NCBI GenBank assembly: GCA_026874595.1
Contig: CM049311.1
Coordinates: forward strand, 33,933,676 to 33,997,675
DNA: 64,000 bases
Reading direction: 5' to 3'
Origin: Sipunculus nudus
Lineage: Eukaryota > Annelida > Sipuncula > Golfingiida > Sipunculidae
Shown one piece after another: positions 25,501 to 38,700 of the stretch. Every line of letters starts with the position of its first letter. Positions within the stretch are counted from its first letter, which is position 1. The position numbers and the translations under genes are program-made. The notes under the pieces are model-generated. The model did no database searches. It had not been told where the DNA came from and saw only the letters and a program-made list of their open reading frames with translations.

Positions 25501-28500
25501 AATGATATTTACCAAAAAGAAACCTTCTTATATTACGACCAAAAAAAAACTTTTCAGGATTAAGACATAAACATGTAATATACCTCATTCCTTCGTTTTA
25601 GGCTGTAGCCGAGTCCGTTGGAACTATGCTTGATAAAAGAAACCAAAACGCCTGGCATGAAATCAAAGAGGTATTTTTTTGTTAATACTAGGTTTCATCT
25701 AAATATCTCACATTCATTAACCGGCTACGCATGTTATCAACCGGATAGAGAGTCCCCGGCATACGCAATACGCTTTTCACCAATGTCCGGTGAATTCGGG
25801 TTATACACTAATGTTACTCATTGAACTCATTGACGCAAGGCCCCTGGACGAAGTCGACAAGAATTAGGATTTATGTGGCGTCAATGTTCTCTGTAACTTA
25901 TATCGGCCCGGAATGAAATCAACATGTATCACGTGCACAGTGATGTCACTGTGCTCTTTGACGAACCACTCCTGAAAGATTGGCATCAATAGGACCCTGT
26001 ATGCGTAAGGCTGCCGGCGCATGTGCGCAGTTAAAATATTTCGCTTGAGTACTTCGTGAAAATAGATTAATTGTTAAAGGTGGTTGTATTGATAACATTC
26101 GTGGCCATTCATGAGAATTAATATGAACATGCTTGTTGGGTGTTGATTTGGTATTGGATTTTGGGCAGCCATATTTTCCCTTGGCCTGTATTTTTCCTCA
26201 GGCCGATATTGCCACCCGCAGACCAATCAGGCCTGTTGAAGACATAAGTATTTTTTTTCGAGGTAATTGTATTACAATTAATTAATTAACAATTGACAAG
26301 TACAGGTAATTACTTACATATGTGTGTGCCTTTGTTTTTTTTTCAGGTTGACACTCGCCGTGGTGTACAGGTTGTACAGACAGCTGAGCTTTACGGCACA
26401 ATGTACGCCAGAAGCGTGAAGACAGGGGAAAACAGGTCCATAGAAGCACCGAATCTAAGTAAATATTTCTATGTACTTTGCAAAAATCAAACCATACCAT
26501 GAACAATCATAATAAAGCGTAACTATTTCGTCCTTTCATTTATCCTTATAGGAAGGATTTGATTACAAAAAAGTTTAAATGATATATTATCCCCTCTACG
26601 CAAACTATGCAATTTTCCCGGCAGAAAATGGCGCTGCTGCTTGCACCAATGCTGTGCGCAAAATGCTTACAATACTAATCATGTGACGCTGGTCACGAGG
26701 GTCAAATCTCCCTGCGTGAGCTACCACTAGCACGCTGCCGCCCCCCGGTGTCCCTTTAAATACCTTTATAATATAAAAGGTACTTAAAAGAACCACACCA
26801 GGACGGGCTTCAATTATTTATTACGAAAGTACATAGAACATCTAAACCCATCATAGACATTAAACCGATATCACACATAAGTATGAACACGATACTCGAG
26901 ACTACACAATGATTATAAAATACATACAAATTCATACAATCATATCTAAGATCCCAACCCAACATGCAGTTACTGTTATCACACATAAGTATGAACACGA
27001 TACTCGAGACTACACAATGATTATAAAATACATACAAATTCATACAATCATATCTAAGATCCCAACCCAATATGCAGTTACTGTTAGATGTTAAAACTAA
27101 GTCTATCTGTGGCAGATTTCATCATTGAGAATTTTATATCATTGGTGGGTTTGATGTATTGATACACGGCATCACTTTTCCAATCTCCCATTGTCTTTAC
27201 CATTGCCAAGGGGATGCCCATAGACATGAGCCAGGTGGCTCCCCCTCTACGCAAACTATGTGTATTATAGTTTGTTGATGACAGACCAATATCAACTAAA
27301 GCTTTCAGTAAGCGTATGCCAAATGTGACCTGAGTCAACCCCATAGGGTTCCCTGTTGAATCCCCAATAGCAAAAAGAGGGGCAGTGGACTCATTAAATT
27401 GTACTCTGGAAAGCTGGATAAACTTGACAATGGCAGATACTGGACAGAGTGGACTACCTGGAATATATGGCAGTGTGACCTCATGTACCTTAGCTTTGAA
27501 CTGATTTGATTTCGACTTTGGCACACGCAAAATAGCACCTTTTGCTGTAATAGAAAAGTTTTCTCGTAGTACTGACATGCCGGGATCGGAAAGGGAGCGG
27601 CTGGTGACATTACTGATCCTCAGAAGGCCAAAAAAAGCTGTCAGGCAAACAGCCCATAATTGAAGGTCCCTGATTTCCTGAAGGTTCAAATATGAATGTA
27701 GCTTAAACAAGTGACTAGGAAGGATTGGTGCTTTCTGATTAGGGGGGTCACCTTTGTGTCGCTTAATACCTCCCAGTACAGATTTGATTTCCCATGAAGA
27801 AAGAGGATTCTCAAGGCCAAAATCCAGATGAAGGATTCTAATAATGTTCATATACTGTCTAATTGATGAAATCGCACATCTCCGCGCAAGAAAAGCTGCA
27901 TATCTACAAATGTTTTTGGTGGACACCGGGACTGGCTCACAATCAATTGCTCTACAGAATTTTATATATGACCGAAGGTGCGATCTATATGCAGACTTGG
28001 TTGAAGCAGCGAATAGTTGTGCTCTCCAGTATGAAACTTCATTATCCAGTTCCTCCCGTAACTGTGTTGTCGCGAGGCTTACTGGAAATGTAAAACAATG
28101 ATTGTTTAGTCATATGATCGGCAAAGTTATAAATTGGTGGCAACAAATTCTGACCCACATAAAGACCCTGTATTGCCATAAGAAACTTCTCAATATTATT
28201 ACCATCATGTAAGCGACTTATAAGGTCTGCAATATAGTTATCCATTCCCCGAATGTGGGTACACCTAATAGAAAAGTTAAACCTCAATGATAAAAAGCAG
28301 AGTTCTTTAAGTAAGTTGTTACATACATTTACAGGTGATGCACCCTTATTAATGATAGACATGGCGATTTCACTATCTGTATGCACAATTATCTGTTGAT
28401 TGAGCCACTTGTCACCCCATCGGCGCGCTGCCAACACAATTGATGCAAGCTCTTTAATGTTAATATGCTCTTGACTAAGCTGGGTAATATCAGCCTGCCA

Positions 28501-31500
28501 ATCGACATAGAACCAGTCACCATTGCAGAATGTCCGCCGGCTTGGGTGCTGGCATCTGTGAAAATATGACAAGTTGGCCGAGTGTCCCAAATTAACCGAG
28601 TGTTATTACCTGCAGCTAACCACTTGAACCACCATGCTAGTTCTGAGATTAGACTGTCAAGTCTACATTTATGGTGGGGCATCTTTAGATCTTTAATGAC
28701 ATTAAAACTAGGTCTCAGGTGGGTCCTTCCCCAGGGGATAACATTTGAGGCCCAAGATAATTTTCCTGCCAGTGACTCCAGCTGACGTTTAGAAGCTCTG
28801 GTGCGTTTACTATAATTTTTTAGTAAATTCCTAAGTTGGTTTACCTTTCCAGTCTCAAGAGAAAGAGTACCCCTCGCGGAGTCAATTACCGTCCCCAGGA
28901 AAGTTATCCTAGTTGTGGGGTCACACGCTTTTTTCCAATTTATGTGAAAACCCAACCTACGCAATAATGTCAACAAACAGTTATACCCACACAAGCAATT
29001 ATTTAATGAGTCTCCTATTATCAGGAAATCATCAAGATATACCACCAGTTTGAAGCCTCGTCTCTCCATCATCCGTTTAACAGCCTGTGTTATACGGTGA
29101 AATATTTCTGGACTTTTACGAGCCCCGAAGGGTAATTTTGTATCAACCAATGTAACAGGGACTTCGTTATCATGAAAAGTCCACTGGAGACCTGTAAGGG
29201 GGAAAATTTGTAGGGTGTATCGGCACGCACCTATAAGCCGATTGCAGGTCAACCTTTGCCATATAGCTCCCCTGCTGAATAATTTCTAATGCATTTTGTA
29301 CAGAGTCATATTGAAAAGGACACTTTTCCACAAAATCATTTACTGCTCTACCATGGGGGCGACTAAAATCATGTACAAGTCGTATTCCACCGTCCGACTT
29401 CGGTACGGCAGAGAGTGCACTAATTATCAAAGGGTCTAGTGCAGGGCAAATGTAATTGCCATTCTCAATTTCAGATACTATTTGCCTTTCTACTTTCATT
29501 TTATTTGCTTGACAAATTGCTGATTTACTATTGGTTGTCTTAACTCTTTGAATATTTTTTACAGTTGGACTATCAATAATGTTAAAGCCCTCAGCGAGGC
29601 CTGCAAGTATAAAGTCTCTATCTTTATCATACAAAAGTTCATCTGACCACACTCCAATCCGTTCTGTCAAGGTTGAGTACACCTGGCACTGGGGCAGTCA
29701 GTAGGGTCTTGGTACTTGGTGCATAGGGGTTGGCTGAACCGACTGTGGTTGAGTGTTCTGTCTAGGATCACTATTCATTGTTGTCTTGTTCTGCGCAGGT
29801 TGCTTATGAAAATAGTCCCCATGCGTCTGAGAAAAACATGTCAGACAGACATGTGCATATCGACACTGCCTTAATGCGCAACCATTTCTCCCGTTAAATC
29901 TCTCACACACAATGCGGCCAGAGGCAGGGTCGTATTTATTATGTCTCGACCTTAGACCACCAGCGGATCCATTGCTTGGCGCTATTTTGTTTTTGTCTCC
30001 TGATTGTCTAATTAGGAGTTGCATTAGAAAAGGGCTGTCCGCTCCCCAAGTAAACCCCATCGCAGCCTGGGATTTTCTATATTGTGCATCGTATTAAAGT
30101 ACAGACGGCCAGGAGAAGGACTGTCCTATACAGGCAATCTTTGTAAGATAAGCGATGTAATTCATTACGTACACTAAGTCAGCTCCATCTTTTGCCACCA
30201 TCTCTTTTAAGATCTTTAAACTCCCCTAAAAAAATTGAAGGGGGCTAAGCCTGTCCATTGGTACCCTTTTTTCCGATAAGGACAATTCGAAGTCCCCTAC
30301 CTTGATGGGCTGGTGATTGGCATCACGCACCGTGTATTGTTGGCCGAACATAACATAGTCCCTCACGTCTCTGTGTTTAACTTTACTGCAGGGGTCAGCG
30401 CTGAGCGAAAATGGGTCGAAATAGCTCTTACCTCCGTTTCCGCTCGGAATATTATCACGCGGGCCGGTCTTATGGTCTGTCATCTCCAAGAGTTGGCAGA
30501 GCTTCGAGTAGTCCAGCTCGCCACTACCTGTGTGGTGATTTTCAAGCGAAAAGGTATTCTGTTGGGGCTGCTGGATGGGCGCTGCCATGTCAGTTGCACC
30601 GTCGTCAGCGAATTCACCAAAAGGCTGCGGTGCCCCGAGATTTCCCGGGGATGGGTCGTTGGTTTTGAGGTGTGCTTTGCAGTCCCGGTCTTTTGTATCC
30701 TGGTCTGTTTTTTGCTTAGAAGACAAGTTCTCTTGCAGCGACGCGACAGCTTCCTGTAAAAGCAATATTTGTCCAAGCGACAACGCTTTGCCGAAATGCT
30801 TTTGAACGAGAGCTTCTGTTAGCATTTTACAACTCCTAAGTGAGGTGAACCCCGCCTCACTTAAAATGGTTACACAGTCCTCCGATAGTTCGTTATCCTC
30901 AATCCATTTACTAAAAGTCGACATTTTTACAGAGGACGCGAGTTAACACTATAATGACCAGTTTGACACTGTCTGAAAACTTAGTAAAAGCAAATTTTCC
31001 CGGCAGAAAATGGCGCTGCTGCTTGCACCAATGCTGTGCGCAAAATGCTTACAATACTAATCATGTGACGCTGGTCACGAGGGTCAAATCTCCCTGCGTG
31101 AGCTACCACTAGCACGCTGCCGCCCCCCGGTGTCCCTTTAAATACCTTTATAATATAAAAGGTACTTAAAAGAACCACACCAGGACGGGCTTCAATTATT
31201 TATTACGAAAGTACATAGAACATCTAAACCCATCATAGACATTAAACTTTATAATATAAAAGGTACATATTTTAATATGTATAATTGAATATGGTTCATC
31301 ATAATTTAATGTTATTTAAGCCTTCAAATTCCTGGCATTCACTACTTTGATAAATAAATAATTGTCATTCCATGCTGCAGGGAATACTTCTTGTGTCGGA
31401 TAGAGAAGATGCATTCTTATCCCGTATTATTTTATTTCATTACTTTCATTACCGTATTATATTTTCGTTGTAAGATCACTATATTTTCATCATTCCAGTG

Positions 31501-34500
31501 ATGCAAGTTAAATCTTCAAATGTAAGCCAGGAGCTGAGCGACATCTGTTTCCCTCTCCCTGGGTCTCAGGTTCCTGATTGGGTGAAAGCTGGCGGTATCG
31601 TACGAGTAAATCTGATCAAAGAGATAGCAGGTATTTAGACGTACAATACATTGTGTCAATGGTCAGGAGATACCATAGTAGATTCATTTATTTTTTACGT
31701 AAGAAGAAGATAAGATTATGATTATCAGTACAATAAAAAGTACAACTTAAAATACAAAGAAACTGATAAAGAAACTATACATCCGATAATTGCGATAAAG
31801 GTAAGCACAATATGATTAATATACTGAACGCAAAAATTAAAAGAATACGTTCTCAGACGAGCTTCCTTGTGAAATAACAATGCTACAATCATATTGATTT
31901 ATTCGCTGATCTTTTTCTTGTCCGTTCTTTTAACAAAACGCAAATCTTGATGGGGATCATAAAAAATTATGATCAGAGTAAAACATTTTTATTTATCAGG
32001 GGATTTTTTATAGCTTCAATGCTCCTTTATATCAGGTTTTCACGAAATAAAATGTAATTAATGTCTCACACATATATTTCCTGCAGAGAATTCTGGGAGC
32101 AGCAAAGTTTCTGTAGCCAGCAACATGTACAGGACGGCAAACACAGTATTCCCATTGGACGTGTATGCTAATTCATTATTTTTCCTTAACTGTTATTTGA
32201 TCAAAATGTGTACCAATACTTTTGGAGCATATACCTGTAATGAATGCTCCAAGTATGACGTCTGAAAATATAATGTTAAACCAGAAAACTGCATTCTATT
32301 GAACGCAAGCCAAATGATATCTAGTAATGCCATGAATTGTACATGGTCAGCGTACCCATACATTTAAATTATAGTGGGGACACAAGTTTTGTTTCATGCA
32401 CAGTTTGAGGGATCATTGGATATTTTGCATGATCTCCCTGTCAGAGGGGGAGGGGGCGAGTCCCGTCAGCTTTCTGCACATATTCTGCCCATATTGCCAG
32501 GTTCATTCGTGCATAACTGATATGTGACTATTCCTTGATGTCTTTCCTGGATCCGGATGATGTACCGGACTCACACCAAAATCTAATTGATTCTTTATTG
32601 GCCCATTTCCAAAATGTCTTGAAAATGTCATGAGATTCCGATGATGATTGCATGAGTTTTGTTGTGAACAAACACACAAACAAACACACCCTCACACACC
32701 GACGAGGATGAAGGTATACCCTGCTATCCAAGGCAATGAGTAATTTCTTCCTGGAAAAGCTCTTTTATTGGTTCTAAATTTACTTTGAACCTCAGTGGTT
32801 GTTTTTCATTATCCGTGCCTCGCACTTAGAGATAGTGATATACATGCTTTCACAATGCAAGTAATGGCAGCATTAGTATGTAAGGTTTGGAATATAAGTA
32901 TGTTTTATTACGATTCTCACATGTATAATAACCTCTCTTACTCATGCATTACTTTGCCTACAAAGGATACTTAATAATTTCCAATATATTACAGCGTATA
33001 CCCGGGAGTAACCATATCTGGAGTGAGGCCTGTAATGTCGGTGTCATTCGCGGAGCTAAATTTCTCGTCAGAGTTCGAAACTCCTCTGCTCCTATCGTTT
33101 TATGATACCAGTTCCCAGGTAGATTATGTTTTGCGTACTGGCCTAAAATAATATAAAAGTTTTAACTTCCTTAAAATAGTTTATAATTTAGTTCAATGGT
33201 GAACATTTTTTTTTGCAATTTTTGTTAATTGTAACATCGTCAGAAAGACAATTTCCAAGAAAACCAAAATATAAAAAAATGCTTCTATATCAATAAAGAG
33301 ATTTTTATTTTGTTACCTGAAAAGACGATTTTTTATTATATTCACAAGGACATTCAGACTCGTTCAAGAACTACATCTTGTGGCTTTTGGCAAGCTGATT
33401 TCAATGAGTAAGTGAAATTTTTAAGTATTATTTTTAATTTGCTCCTCGACACGCGAGTTGCGTTTACAAAAACATGCAATTCATAAATAGCCGCATGATG
33501 GCAGAGTTCCTCAGCAGAACTATGTATCTTAAGTTTCATTCATTTAATGCAACCATTCAAATATATCACCTGTATCATTTTTATTTAAAAATCAAAAGGT
33601 TTTAAGCTTGTTATATAGTTTGTATGAGTTGGTTTGTTTAGAGATACCCGGGAATAATAAATGAAGTAAAACAATGTTAACAAAAAGACAGTTTTATCTG
33701 AGTTGGAGTTATAACCGGTATATTATATTATATTATATTATATTATATCTACATTATTCTTCAGGTCCGGTGCGTGGTCAGACTACGGCTGCAGTAGACT
33801 AATAAAAGACAGATACATAGAATGTCGTTGTAATCATACAACTAACTTTGCAATTCTTATAGAACCAGACTCGGGGCTGGTAAGTTGCATTATATAAAGT
33901 CATCGTAAAATATACTTGTATTCAAGGCTTACTCTCAATGAATAGATTTATAGTAATGCTTAAGTAGTGAAAATGAGTTTGGTGTTTACACAGAACACCG
34001 ACGTTTTCAAGCGATTGTTGTGTGGTACAGTGGGTGGTTCTGTAACAATATAAATGTTTTAAACCAAAAACGGACTTTCGTATTTGTTTTTATTTTATTG
34101 AAACGGGCTTAAATCTTAATGGTTGAAGTCGAAATCTCTAATTTTCGAACTTATAAGTCAGTTTATTGAAACCCTCCCTGTTATCATTGAAAGAGTAACA
34201 TATTGTTGCTATCACTTCCATAAGAATAACTATGCTAAGGTAACATCTAAATACGTTAACGACAGTTAACCCCTCCAATAAATACGGTATAACATAAGAA
34301 ACATTATGTTCACATTTGTATCTTGTTTTAAAAATCAAACATCTAAACCATTGCTTCCCCAGTTGTGCGTATGACATATTTAATAGAGAGCAACCCACAC
34401 TTTCAGACAAATCATGCCTTGAACTTGGTGAGTCTTGTTGGACTGACTTTGTCCGTCGTTGGGCTCGGTATAACCATTCTGATTCACCTGCTCCTATGGA

Positions 34501-35725
34501 AGTGAGTTTAGGGAATCTAATGCTTTGCTACATCCGGAAAATGCCACTGTAGATCATATAAGATGTGAATTGCGTGAGAAAAAAACCTAAGGGTGTACTA
34601 TGTGAGCAGATTAACTGGGTCAGCTGTTTGACATGTAAACTCGTACTACATCGTACTAATACGTTTTTCCCTTATACTTTCGTTGTTTTAAGGTCATACA
34701 TTCCCACTACAGGTGAACCATTGAATAAAAATTCATTCTTATTTGTGGAATATTTAATTTAGATAGTATATGAAGCTTATTTAAATTTTCAGCTTAAAGT
34801 TCAAAATGGTAAAACCTACCTTCAGTATCAAATTACATGTACGTCATGTGTAATGATCAGCACTTATTTCAGGAACCTCGGCTCCCACGCGGCAGTGGTT
34901 CTGTTGAATTTATGTTTGTCGCTATTGACTGCAAATTTACTATTCATGTTTGGCGTCCGGCAGGTTACACCTCGGGTAAGGAATCAGTTTATTATGTGCA
35001 ATTATGCAATGGACAAAAAGATGGAGTATAATTTACATATGCATTTGTTATTTTATCCATATCTCTAATGAATCAGTGCTTTATCAAACTGAGGGTGCAT
35101 GTAAGAACGCTATATTTTTAGGACTAGGGTATTATTATTTGGCTAATCTTTGGGGCTTTCGTGATGCATCCGGGCCATTAAGATTGTTGATGGCTCTGAC
35201 AGGGATAATCTTCAGAAACAATTTAGTTCTTCCTTCCAAATACTTGGTATACAGTGCCTTAAAGAAATAAGAAATTTGGAACATCTGAATTATTCTATTC
35301 AAATTAATTCAGTTAAAACTTGTCACAATTATACAGGCTTAAGGATAATAATAATAATAATGATAATAATTATTATTATTATTATTATTAATATTATTAT
35401 AAGTATTATTAGTATTGTTATTGTTATTGTTATCATTATTATTATTATTACACAAAAAATCATAATAGTAATAATAATAGAAGAGTAATAATAATACTTA
35501 AAAGGTATAATAGTAACAATAATAATAATAATCATAATCATAATAATGATAATTATTATATTTATTATTATTATGTTTTTATTATAAGTATCATTTAAAT
35601 TAATATTATTATCATTATTGCTGTCATCGCCATTCTTCTTCTTCTTCTTTCTCTTATTCTTATTATTATTACTGCTACAACTACTACTACTGCTTCTACT
35701 CTACAACTACTGTTAATACATACTA

Positions 35726-35774
<49 letters not shown>

Positions 35775-38700
35775 TATAATCATAATAATAATGTTAATAT
35801 AAACATTAACAGGAATCCTTTGCATGCATACCGAGTCAAATGTAAAAATAAATATGAAAACTGACGAGACCATTTCTAATGATACCAAGTCATAGCAATC
35901 TGTACATTCAAGTTTTTTGTTTTCAGTTACATTATTCCAGATGTAGAGACATAACAGTATCGATCAGCATTTTACACATATACACAAGTAAGCAAGCAAG
36001 TTAATATGATATTTGTAAATAAATCAACAAGATTATAAATATGACACATCATTTGCACATTTCAGATTGGCTGTCAGATCATAGCGCTCGCCCTGCATCT
36101 GTTCTTTATGGCTTCGTTCTGCTTGATGCTGGCAGAGGGCGTGTACTGTTTGATCATTGTGGTCGCTGTGTTCCACGAGTGGCGACGCCGGGAGACTGTA
36201 GGGCTGGTTGCCGCGGCCTGGGGTAGCTTTGTCAATTAAACAGTTATAAAATATTCTTTGCAATATAAATACGTGCATGTAGTATTTATACCATATAAAG
36301 TATGCTTTATCAGGTTTAAACTTTAATATAAAATATATATTAACATGGAATATACCGTAATTTAGCAAATTGCCGCGTCCTTAATACAGAGCGCCACGCT
36401 CAGTGTTATACAATGATATAATCCATTAATAATTAATCATAAAGGCAGACGAGTTATGGGATGATTTATTAAAAGATTTAGCTGAAAAAAAAATAAAAAT
36501 TTTCAGGATTGGCCATTATTACCGTGTTAATCACGGTCCTTTCCACTGGAGGTCAAGGATACGGTGGCCAGCAACAGTAAGTCTCATAAAAGCCGGGTTT
36601 GTTCATTTAGTCTACAATGCACACCGTGTTGTATTATTATGCGTCAATGGATAGTTCTTATTTGTAAAGAATTCTAACATTCATGGTCTGTGTCTTTCTA
36701 ATCTAATAATAATCATATATATATATATATGAATATATATATATGAGTTATATATATATATATATATATAATATATAATACATATATATATATATAATAT
36801 ATATATATATGATACTCTATCAACAACCTCTCCTCAGGGATATAGTAAACGCTGAATTCAAACCCCGTTTCTATAACCATGAGGGAGTAACATGTTAATG
36901 ATTACAGTGCTTAATTAGACACGGCGAAATTTTCACTTTTAATGTGTTTATAACACTGACATATTGTACATCCAGATAGAAATATTCATGTTTAAAAGTA
37001 CATATAACTATATTGCACATAAATTAAAAATGAAATTCTGAATTAATCCATATACTTCTAACTTTGCAGCTGTTGGCTCCAGGCAGGCAGTAATGCTCTG
37101 TTCGGTTTCATAATACCTCTGGCTATCATAATTCTGGTAAATATTAAGACTGTAGACATTATATATTTTAGCGATAATTCAAGGGAACAATTAAAGTATA
37201 TTGTTATAACAAAATACACTGTAGTGCTTAAGGCTGAGCTTAAAATCCATACCGGAACATGAGTGAGGCTAATGTCCTAATTACGTTAATGACTGTTATC
37301 ATCACAGTGAAAACTCGAAATTACGACCACTACGGAACCTCGATAAAGTGGTTTCATTTCCTGGGTGGTCGTCTAAACGAGGTCGAATATAAAAAGCAAA
37401 AAAATGGACCGTGGAAATGTGGTATTTACATTTTGCTGACCACCAGAATGTTTAAGATTTTCTCTGCATATTTCTTTGGAGGTATTCATATGGTTTTAAT
37501 AATTCTCACTTTATTAATTGAAGGTTAACCTCATCACTTTGGTGGTTGTATTGTGCAAAGCTATGAATATTCGTGTAAACAACACGAGACGGAAGAAAGC
37601 AAGGTTTGTATCTCCTTTATTTTTTGCTAGTATGCTTTATAAGTGTGTCTTTGGCCTTATAGCTGGACATTTTATATTTCTTATTTTGTTGCTCACCACA
37701 TTGGGAAAGCAAGTGTTTGTTTTTGAAATAAGCAAAGAACAGTCTGTATAAGTATCTCACCTGTGATTCTAGTAGTAAGGAAGCAGGTAGCCAATCTATA
37801 TATGAATCTGCTTACACCTACCAGCTACATCTATGGATCTATAAACACACGTCAGCCGTTGTTAAAAGTTTTAAACAATAAGCAGTATGGACGTTTGATA
37901 GACAGACCCTTGTTTAATTTAAACAAAATTTAAATTATATTTTTGAAATTAATTACGAATAGATTCTATAAGCAGATTGAACCAGCATTCATCAGACTGC
38001 ATGTGTTATCAAACAGAATGATAACACAATATCTTATAAAACAACAGTGCACATCCCCAGTTCAGCGTTCACCAACGTTCAACTTTTTTTCAGTGTGTGT
38101 TACTTTTATCATAGATCCAAATTATAGATATATAACCAAAATGTACCAGGAAAAATAGCAAACATTGTTGTCAGGTATCGTTTAATAATATAAATGACAT
38201 TATATCTTTGAACGAAGAGATCAGCTGCATATATAATGTCAAAACTTAATCGGTGTTTGTCTTTACGTCCGTTACAAAGGTCAGTTGTATGGAACCTCAT
38301 GGTCTTGTTGCCGTTACTCGGAGTCACGTGGATCTTCGGGTTCCTGACCATCTCTGTAACCCTTAGAACGAGGCTGGTCTTCCAGTGGATTTTCAGCATA
38401 GCTAACTCTCTTCAGGTAAAACATTGGTTTGTATATACAGTAAATGTAGACATATCATTATTGAATTAAGTATGAAAAACGTCTGTTCTGTGTCCTGTTA
38501 AAACTGTGTATGTCAAATAGAAAAGTATCCTTGTCATCTAGTTTTAATTTGTCGAATTGTTTATGTTGCTCAGTACATATATCTGTTCTCCTTTTTTTCA
38601 CAGGGGGTGTTCATATTCATAACGAATTGCGTCATCAACCCCAAGGTAAGTCCGAAGGGAAACTCGCATACCTTAACCTAAGAATGTAAACCGATTGAAT

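Larger units (their letters stand above)
26591..31266 (-). mobile_element. DIRS-like tyrosine-recombinase retrotransposon, antisense in a GPCR intron
   Basis: Read on the minus strand, the order is 255-bp repeat, gag-like ORF, CCCH zinc-finger ORF, reverse transcriptase, RNase H, tyrosine recombinase, two 108-bp tandem copies, and the second 255-bp repeat. RT-RH plus a tyrosine recombinase, with no aspartic protease or DDE integrase seen, defines the DIRS order. Gag and RT-RH are frameshifted, so this copy is probably not autonomous, while the recombinase frame is intact. Flanking direct repeats of equal length that look identical by eye point to a fairly recent insertion. It lies wholly in the intron between exons 17 and 18 of the receptor gene, opposite to host transcription. 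Confidence 0.85.

Noticed and set aside
26605-26796. Duplicate frames of about 63-65 residues at 26.6 and 31.0 kb (minus strand)
   Set aside because: Both lie in the DIRS 255-bp direct repeats, have no domain, and are probably chance frames in the terminal repeat.
30313-30759. 148-codon plus-strand frame
   Set aside because: It is the shadow of the DIRS gag frame on the minus strand and has no recognisable domain.
35276-35888. Poly-isoleucine open frames on both strands
   Set aside because: They are translations of the AAT/ATT trinucleotide tract.
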